8,650 bases of DNA. Origin: JAVJRN01 sp047635055. Its GTDB lineage: Bacteria; Bacteroidota; Bacteroidia; Cytophagales; Cyclobacteriaceae. The position numbers and the translations under genes are program-made. Location of the stretch: positions 1-8,650 of the forward strand of contig JBLIIJ010000131.1 in NCBI GenBank assembly GCA_047635055.1, given 5' to 3'. The notes beneath the pieces were generated by a model. It did no database searches, was not told where the DNA came from, and saw only the letters and a list, made by a program, of their open reading frames with translations. How positions within the stretch are numbered: the stretch's first letter is position 1; each line of letters starts with the position of its first letter. Positions 4,244-8,650 of this stretch are shown piece after piece.

Positions 4244-6169
4244 TTATAACTCAATGGCAGGTAGCTTTGGTTTTCTTACGTTCGGGCTCCTAAACAAACG
4301 AGGGGTGGAGAATGAAAATTCTAAAGCGTAAGTTTGGCCGTTCTCAGGAAAGTTAGGAAAATGGGTAAATCTTATTTCAAACGTATTAAAAACAAGTCCT
4401 TCGTTTTTTATTCTTAAACCGCCTCCAATACCGGAGTACAATCGTTCGTAGGGTAGTTCTATTCGTGATTCTTTCACATATCCATGATCGATATACCCGA
4501 ATGGAGCAACTCTAAACCCGTAGAAAAATACTGGAGTAAAAAATATGGCCTCCAAGTTAATAGAGATTACTCGATTTCCCCGAAGTTGTAATCCTTCGAA
4601 ATCCCGAAACCCATCATTTTCAGAAAGACTTCTGGTCACAGGAATGCTTAGGTCCCGACCATCAAAGAGATTCATTCGTAAATAAACTCTGCTTGTCGTA
4701 TTTCCCAAATTGATTAATGGTGTAAAATAGACACTATTGAGTTCGATTATTCTATTTTGAAACGAACCATCTTTAATAAAAGAACCGATATCTGTGTTCA
4801 ATTGTAAGTATCCAAATTTAGTATAGACCGAATTAGAGGTGCCAATTCCCGCATATATTCTTGGCCCAAACTCAGTCCATTGTCGCCCGAATATTACGGA
4901 GTAAAAATGTCCTACAGGAATATCTTCTGTGATGTTGAAAGAGTAAATGTTTTGAGATTTGAGATAATTTATCTTACTGTAGAAAAATGAGCTGAGCAAT
5001 AAGGAACTGTTTTGATAAAACTCATTACTATCTATTTTCACTAATGGGCGCTTGTTATAATTAACATGCCTAGTTCTGACAGTAGCACCAATATTTCTTC
5101 TATCACCTAAGTCGAATGATCTTGCCAGCCATAAATCATGTAGATAGTTCTTTGTTTTAAAGTTTTGAGCATAGAGGGAGTCGGCAAAAACAAAATTTTC
5201 GGTATTTTCGATTCTTTCAACGATTACTTCTCCTTGATATTTTATTGCAGGAGAGATGAAGTCCCTCTTGATATCGATTCCTACTCCTTTCCTTAGATGA
5301 TTATTAGCAAGAAAAATGGAGGCGTTTATAAAAGAGCTTTTGATATTTCTAAATGTGTAGGTGAGATCATACCCATCATGAGGTATACCAACCCTCGAAT
5401 GGCGGAAACCTGCGTTGAACTCATTCCCTGTTCCTAATACATTTCTATTGAGTAAGTCTACCCTATATCCATTATTGGTTATTCCTGACCCTGTCAATGA
5501 CCAAGGAAACCTGTCCTTGGTTATCACGATGACGGTGACTTTTTCAGGATCCAGCCTTGAGGAGGAAATGACAATTCTGGCATCTTCCAGATATCTCAAG
5601 GACCTAAGTAGTCGCTCACTATCGGAAAAATTAAATGCCTCTACTTTATCACCGACTTTGAATAGTAGGTTTCTCTTGATTACAACTCTGGCGGTGTTTT
5701 TATGCGCTCTGTCTGTTGTACGGCCTATTATTGACTGAGATACTTTTGATGTATCATACACAGTTCCTTCAATATCGATTTTTATAAATTGTATTTTTTC
5801 AATTTCTTTACCTACAAAAGGCTCAAAAAATGATTCGCTTCTGAATGATTTATTATAGTCTACATTTTCAATTGGTGCTGGCCTGCTCGTAACGAGAAGC
5901 TTGTAAAGCTCTTTGGTTATTTTTGATTTACTGGCTTTCGCGTAAAGCGAATCATAGAACTGCTGAGATTTTAGGTGCCTGGAGGCGTGAAGGATGTCAA
6001 TTGAATCTAATTCCTCAGGAATGGTATTGTGATAATTGTCATTGTCAAGTGTATCGGTTGTTATCAGGTATTGATTCCGAATAGTTTTACTCCTGTCGCT
6101 TTGCGAAAACAATAAGTATGGAACCAATAGCCCGAACACCAAAACACATTTTACCGTCAACTTATACAA
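4244..6169 (-). CDS. Omp85 (BamA/TamA) family outer-membrane protein
   Basis: The 641-residue protein begins with a signal peptide, MYKLTVKCVLVFGLLVPYLLFSQ, so it is exported. After a low-complexity linker of about 95 residues, a POTRA-like region spans roughly 122-219. It includes LLFKVGDKVEAFNFSDSER and LRYLEDARIVI, the typical helix-strand pattern, then VTVIVITKD. The remaining 400 residues (about 222-623) alternate as amphipathic strands of a 16-strand barrel; GFRDF at 520-524 and LRGNRVISINLE at 529-540 fit the region of the conserved inward loop. The last strand ends near residue 623 and is followed by about 18 basic, proline-containing residues, unusual for a barrel C-terminus. The family inserts or transports proteins or lipids at the outer membrane. 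Two or fewer POTRA repeats and the weak loop motif argue against the essential BamA. The reading starts at a TTG at 6169, since an in-frame stop lies two codons upstream and no ATG is near. Confidence 0.75.
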   Translation of the reverse strand: MYKLTVKCVLVFGLLVPYLLFSQSDRSKTIRNQYLITTDTLDNDNYHNTIPEELDSIDILHASRHLKSQQFYDSLYAKASKSKITKELYKLLVTSRPAPIENVDYNKSFRSESFFEPFVGKEIEKIQFIKIDIEGTVYDTSKVSQSIIGRTTDRAHKNTARVVIKRNLLFKVGDKVEAFNFSDSERLLRSLRYLEDARIVISSSRLDPEKVTVIVITKDRFPWSLTGSGITNNGYRVDLLNRNVLGTGNEFNAGFRHSRVGIPHDGYDLTYTFRNIKSSFINASIFLANNHLRKGVGIDIKRDFISPAIKYQGEVIVERIENTENFVFADSLYAQNFKTKNYLHDLWLARSFDLGDRRNIGATVRTRHVNYNKRPLVKIDSNEFYQNSSLLLSSFFYSKINYLKSQNIYSFNITEDIPVGHFYSVIFGRQWTEFGPRIYAGIGTSNSVYTKFGYLQLNTDIGSFIKDGSFQNRIIELNSVYFTPLINLGNTTSRVYLRMNLFDGRDLSIPVTRSLSENDGFRDFEGLQLRGNRVISINLEAIFFTPVFFYGFRVAPFGYIDHGYVKESRIELPYERLYSGIGGGLRIKNEGLVFNTFEIRFTHFPNFPENGQTYALEFSFSTPRLFRSPNVRKPKLPAIEL

Positions 6170-6173
6170 TAGT

Positions 6174-6181
6174 CAAATATA
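6174..6181 (-). promoter_or_regulatory. -7 box just before the Omp85 start
   Basis: The minus strand reads TATATTTG, an exact TAnnTTTG match, ending four bases before the TTG start codon. Transcription from it would begin at or next to the start codon, giving a leaderless mRNA. No good TTTG -33 element was found upstream. Confidence 0.35.
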
Positions 6182-6287
6182 TAAGAATGCTTTACAGTTA
6201 TGGAGAATCTGCTCTTGCTTCATGGCTAGTTATTCCATTCAAAGATAGCGTACGCTTGCTAGCTCATAAAAATAATTGAAATGTTCG

Positions 6288-6905
6288 TCAAGAAAAGAGC
6301 CCATGAATTTCCGCATCTATTCGCTCTACAATAAAGGAGAAATCGTCCACATTATTAACAAAATCCAAGTTATTCACGTCGATGACTAACAGCTTCCCAT
6401 CTTGATATCCGGAAATCCACTCCGCGTAGTGTTCATTAAGATTTTTCAAATAGTCTAACCGAATGGCATTTTCATATTCTCTACCTCTTTTCTGTATTTG
6501 ACTTACTAGCTTCGGTGTATCCGCCTTGAGATAAACCATAAGATCGGGCGCTTTTACGTGCTCTATCATTGAATCAAATAAGGCGAGGTAAGTATTGTAG
6601 TCACGCTCGTTTAGCAGTTTAGATTTAGCCAAATTTTTTGCAAAAATGTAAGCGTCTTCATAAATTGTTCGATCCTGAATCGTTGATTTTAGCGTTCCTT
6701 GAACAGTCTTTATTTGGTTAAATCGACTATTAAGAAAGTATACCTGAAGGTGAAAAGCCCATTTTTCCATGTCGTCATAAAAGTCAACAAGGTATGGGTT
6801 TCCTTCCACTGATTCGAAAAGCACATCCCAACCGTAATGATGGCCCAGCTTTTCTGCCAAACTTGTTTTTCCAGACCCAATATTTCCACAAATAGCTAAA
6901 TACAT
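6288..6905 (-). CDS. Deoxynucleoside kinase
   Basis: The 205-residue protein would phosphorylate deoxynucleosides with ATP in nucleotide salvage, in the cytoplasm. The P-loop GNIGSGKT is at residues 7-14. Glu31, in FESVEGNP, fits the catalytic base position, and the NP that follows is typical of the dAdo/dGuo-type bacterial kinases. Asp78-Arg79-Thr80 (QDRTIYEDAYIFA) replaces the ERS/DRS motif. KRGREYE at 139-145 is the arginine-rich LID, and LLVIDVNN (172-179) is the conserved late strand. Length equals the family's usual 200-220 residues. The ATG at 6905 was chosen, since a longer reading would begin at a TTG ten codons upstream inside the promoter. The exact nucleoside preference cannot be read. 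It lies upstream of the Omp85 gene on the same strand, 118 bases away, but each has its own -7 box. Confidence 0.92.
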   Translation of the reverse strand: MYLAICGNIGSGKTSLAEKLGHHYGWDVLFESVEGNPYLVDFYDDMEKWAFHLQVYFLNSRFNQIKTVQGTLKSTIQDRTIYEDAYIFAKNLAKSKLLNERDYNTYLALFDSMIEHVKAPDLMVYLKADTPKLVSQIQKRGREYENAIRLDYLKNLNEHYAEWISGYQDGKLLVIDVNNLDFVNNVDDFSFIVERIDAEIHGLFS

Positions 6906-6909
6906 AATG

Positions 6910-6936
6910 CAAAAATAATAGTTATATGATGTCAAA
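6910..6936 (-). promoter_or_regulatory. Promoter of the deoxynucleoside kinase gene
   Basis: On the minus strand TTTG (6936-6933) and TATTTTTG (6917-6910) match the Bacteroidota -33 and -7 elements, with 15 bases between them, which is shorter than the usual 17-21. The -7 box ends four bases before the ATG at 6905, so the transcript is probably leaderless. Confidence 0.4.
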
Positions 6937-7079
6937 CATGATCTTTTCGATTTTCATTTAACATTTGATAATTATTGAATTTATGCTTGTCAGTAATGAT
7001 ATATTTCTTCTTCCAACGGGAATTAAGCCAAACAAAAAGATGTTAGTTTGGTGATACTTTATCAATTTTGGATTCGATT

Positions 7080-8282
7080 ATGAAAGAAGCTTTTTATGCA
7101 TATCAGGCACAGACCAGTCCACACCCTATAGGCTTAGAAATCTCTAAAGCTGAAGGAGTGTATTTGATTGACTCTGCGGGTAAAAAATATTTTGATTTAA
7201 TCTCTGGTTTAGCGGTAAATAACATCGGTCATCGGCATCCCAAAGTGATGGCAGCTATTCATAAACAGCTCGACGCATACTTACATGTCATGCCTTATGG
7301 CGAGTTTGTGCAACAGCCTCAAGTTGAGCTTGCCACCAAGCTTAAAAGTATCCTACCAGATAGTCTCCATTCGAGCTATTTTGTCAACTCTGGAGCCGAA
7401 GCAATTGAAGGTGCCATGAAATTGGCGAAAAGATATACGGGTAAAAAAGAAATTATCTCCTGTCACAAATCCTACCACGGAAGTACGCATGGCGCATTAA
7501 GTATTACGGGCAATGAAACCAAAAGAAGCGCCTTTTACCCATTATTGGATGGCATAGATTTTATTGAGTTTAATAAATTATCTGATTTAGATAAAATCAC
7601 TAAAAAGACGGCTGCTGTCATCATAGAAACGGTTCAAGGAGATGCCGGTGTTCGAGTTCCAAAAGCGGGATATTTACAAGCGGTAAGAGAAAAATGTAAT
7701 CAAACGGGGACATTGTTGATACTCGATGAAATACAATGTGGATTTGGTCGTACGGGTAGTTTTTTTGCATTTGAGCAGTTTGATGTCGTTCCTGACATTC
7801 TTTGCTTGGCAAAGGCAATGGGTGGAGGAATGCCTATGGGTTGTTTTATAGCGTCAAAAGAGATGATGCATTCGTTCACGCATAGTCCAATGCTCGGGCA
7901 TATTACGACGTTTGGCGGTCATCCTGTATCGTGTGCTGCAGCTATTGCCAATATTGAAGTGATTCAAGATGGTTTATTGAATGATGTGGAATCAAAAGGT
8001 CAACTGATTAAAAGGAAATTGACGCATCCTTTAGTCAAGGAAATTAGACAAATAGGCTTGATGATGGCTATTGACTTACCCACCCAAGATATCACGCGAC
8101 AAGTCGTAGAAAAATGTCTTGAAAAAGGAGTGATCACCTTTTGGTTTTTGTCATGTCCAGCAAGTTTCAGACTAGCACCTCCTTTGGTGATTTCTTATGC
8201 GGAAATCGAAGAGGCATGCTCGTTAATCTGTGGGGTATTTGATGAGGTGTATGCAGCTCAACTGAATGAGGTCAGTGACTAG
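7080..8282 (+). CDS. Class III PLP-dependent aminotransferase
   Basis: The 400-residue enzyme has the fold and landmarks of the ornithine/acetylornithine/GABA aminotransferase family (fold type I). NSGAEAIEGAMKLA (103-116) binds the PLP phosphate. LDEIQCGFGRTG (215-226) holds Asp216, which contacts the pyridine nitrogen. LAKAMGGGMPMG (243-254) carries the Schiff-base Lys245, TTFGGHP (276-282) supplies the second phosphate contact, and FRLAPPL (363-369) gives Arg364 for the substrate carboxylate. All key residues are intact and the length is normal for the group. The amino donor and acceptor cannot be told from sequence. The start is an ATG at 7080; a TTG 12 bases earlier would only add four residues. 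It is divergent from the deoxynucleoside kinase and converges on pckA. Confidence 0.9.
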   Translation: MKEAFYAYQAQTSPHPIGLEISKAEGVYLIDSAGKKYFDLISGLAVNNIGHRHPKVMAAIHKQLDAYLHVMPYGEFVQQPQVELATKLKSILPDSLHSSYFVNSGAEAIEGAMKLAKRYTGKKEIISCHKSYHGSTHGALSITGNETKRSAFYPLLDGIDFIEFNKLSDLDKITKKTAAVIIETVQGDAGVRVPKAGYLQAVREKCNQTGTLLILDEIQCGFGRTGSFFAFEQFDVVPDILCLAKAMGGGMPMGCFIASKEMMHSFTHSPMLGHITTFGGHPVSCAAAIANIEVIQDGLLNDVESKGQLIKRKLTHPLVKEIRQIGLMMAIDLPTQDITRQVVEKCLEKGVITFWFLSCPASFRLAPPLVISYAEIEEACSLICGVFDEVYAAQLNEVSD

Positions 8283-8373
8283 GTTTTTCTTAATAGTTTT
8301 AGTTGAGTTTTGATCCATTTTTGCTAAGTGACCCAAAAAGAACATCATACCAAACGAAGCAATTAATTTTGTT

Positions 8374-8400
8374 AAAAAAAGGCCCCTAAGGGCCCTTTTT
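8374..8400. terminator. Bidirectional intrinsic terminator
   Basis: An A-run (8374-8380), GGCCC (8381-8385), a CTAA loop, GGGCC (8390-8394), one extra C and a T-run (8396-8400) form a GC-rich stem with A/T tails. It therefore works in both directions. It lies between the aminotransferase stop (8282) and the pckA stop (8420), serving both convergent genes. Confidence 0.88.
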
Positions 8401-8419
8401 AATGAAGAGGAATAAAATA

Positions 8420-8650
8420 TTAAATGGACTCTTCCAAATGATGATGCTCATCAATGAGTGGGCCACCTTCTAGAATTTGTTCATTCGCTTGGCTTTCGAA
8501 TTTCTCGAAATTAATATGGAAAGAATGGGCCAGCTGTATTGCCTTGCTAATGTATTTCCCTTTGTCCTTCCAAGCGTTGATTGGATTTAGAATTTCCGCA
8601 GGAATATCTTCTATATATTTTGGAATATGCAAGCCAAAAATCGCATCCTG
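8420..8650 (-). CDS. pckA: Phosphoenolpyruvate carboxykinase (ATP), C-terminal part
   Basis: The window holds the last 76 residues; the rest lies beyond the right edge. The enzyme converts oxaloacetate and ATP to PEP, CO2 and ADP in gluconeogenesis. The segment DAIFGLHIPKYIEDIP, followed by AEILNPINAWKDKGKY and AIQLAHSFHINFEKF, matches the C-terminal pattern of ATP-type PEPCK. That pattern is DPxFG, then GVPxEILxPxNTW, then a helical LAxxFxxNFxKF. The tail after that, including ILEGGP and an acidic/His-rich end (IDEHHHLEESI), is typical of the short extension seen in Bacteroidota. The catalytic P-loop is outside the window. No start codon is in the window; a TTG near 8632 is an internal Leu codon, not a start. 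The gene ends just past the bidirectional terminator. Confidence 0.85.
   Translation of the reverse strand, partial: QDAIFGLHIPKYIEDIPAEILNPINAWKDKGKYISKAIQLAHSFHINFEKFESQANEQILEGGPLIDEHHHLEESI

Noticed and set aside
4165..4293. 42-codon plus-strand frame starting MSSQKKRLGVE
   Set aside because: Its 3' half is antisense to the Omp85 gene and nothing supports translation; most likely chance.
5415..5738. 107-codon plus-strand frame
   Set aside because: Lies wholly within the Omp85 gene on the opposite strand; Ser/Leu-rich shadow.
6247..6256. 10-bp palindrome AGCGTACGCT between the kinase and Omp85 genes
   Set aside because: Too short to call a site, no flanking promoter or repeat partner, no clear terminator features.
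4244..6905. Kinase and Omp85 genes as one operon
   Set aside because: Same strand, but with a 118-bp gap and an exact -7 box directly before the Omp85 start; functions are unrelated. Co-transcription is not excluded but not supported.
7621..7818. 65-codon minus-strand frame
   Set aside because: Lies inside the aminotransferase gene on the opposite strand; no family signal.

Overview
The window is AT-rich, protein-coding bacterial chromosome. It looks like a Bacteroidota genome, probably a marine or soil Cytophagia-type organism. The evidence is an Omp85-type outer-membrane protein with a degenerate single POTRA region, a CHRD-like lipoprotein of a type common in Bacteroidota, a deoxynucleoside kinase of the Bacteroidota/Firmicutes type, an ATP-type PEP carboxykinase, few Shine-Dalgarno sequences, and several TAnnTTTG boxes (the Bacteroidota -7 element) ahead of start codons. 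No tRNA, rRNA, CRISPR array or transposase was seen. The assignment is inference from gene content; there is no rRNA to confirm it.

Layout, left to right. Positions 1-583 are gene-poor and look partly decayed: an unrecognised minus-strand open frame runs off the left edge, followed by broken plus-strand coding-like fragments and an imperfect 28-bp dyad. Next come a seven-helix membrane protein of unknown function (minus, 584-1351), a CHRD-like lipoprotein (minus, 1662-2087), and a divergent stand-alone Rieske [2Fe-2S] protein (plus, 2233-2556). A Nudix hydrolase converges on it (minus, 2600-3001), and a secreted PepSY-like protein follows (minus, 3221-3712). Positions 3713-4243 hold no convincing gene but contain a perfect 17-bp-arm hairpin. 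The right half is more conventional: an Omp85-family outer-membrane protein (minus, 4244-6169) lies downstream of a deoxynucleoside kinase (minus, 6288-6905). Divergent from the kinase is a class III PLP aminotransferase (plus, 7080-8282). It converges, across a strong bidirectional terminator, on the C-terminal end of pckA (minus, 8420-8650, cut by the window edge).

The genes do not form an obvious pathway or defence system. The right half reads as independent housekeeping units: nucleotide salvage, outer-membrane biogenesis, amino-acid metabolism and gluconeogenesis. The left half is a loose collection of small, unrelated accessory genes with long structured intergenic stretches.

The most unusual signals are non-coding. 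Two intergenic regions (2158-2226 and 3061-3105) share the same ordered set of short motifs, as if they were a fuller and a shorter copy of one structured element; the fuller copy sits exactly in the predicted leader of the Rieske gene. A perfect 17-bp hairpin stands alone at 3953-3990. The deoxynucleoside kinase and the Omp85 gene both carry a TAnnTTTG box exactly four bases before their start codons, which would give leaderless mRNAs.
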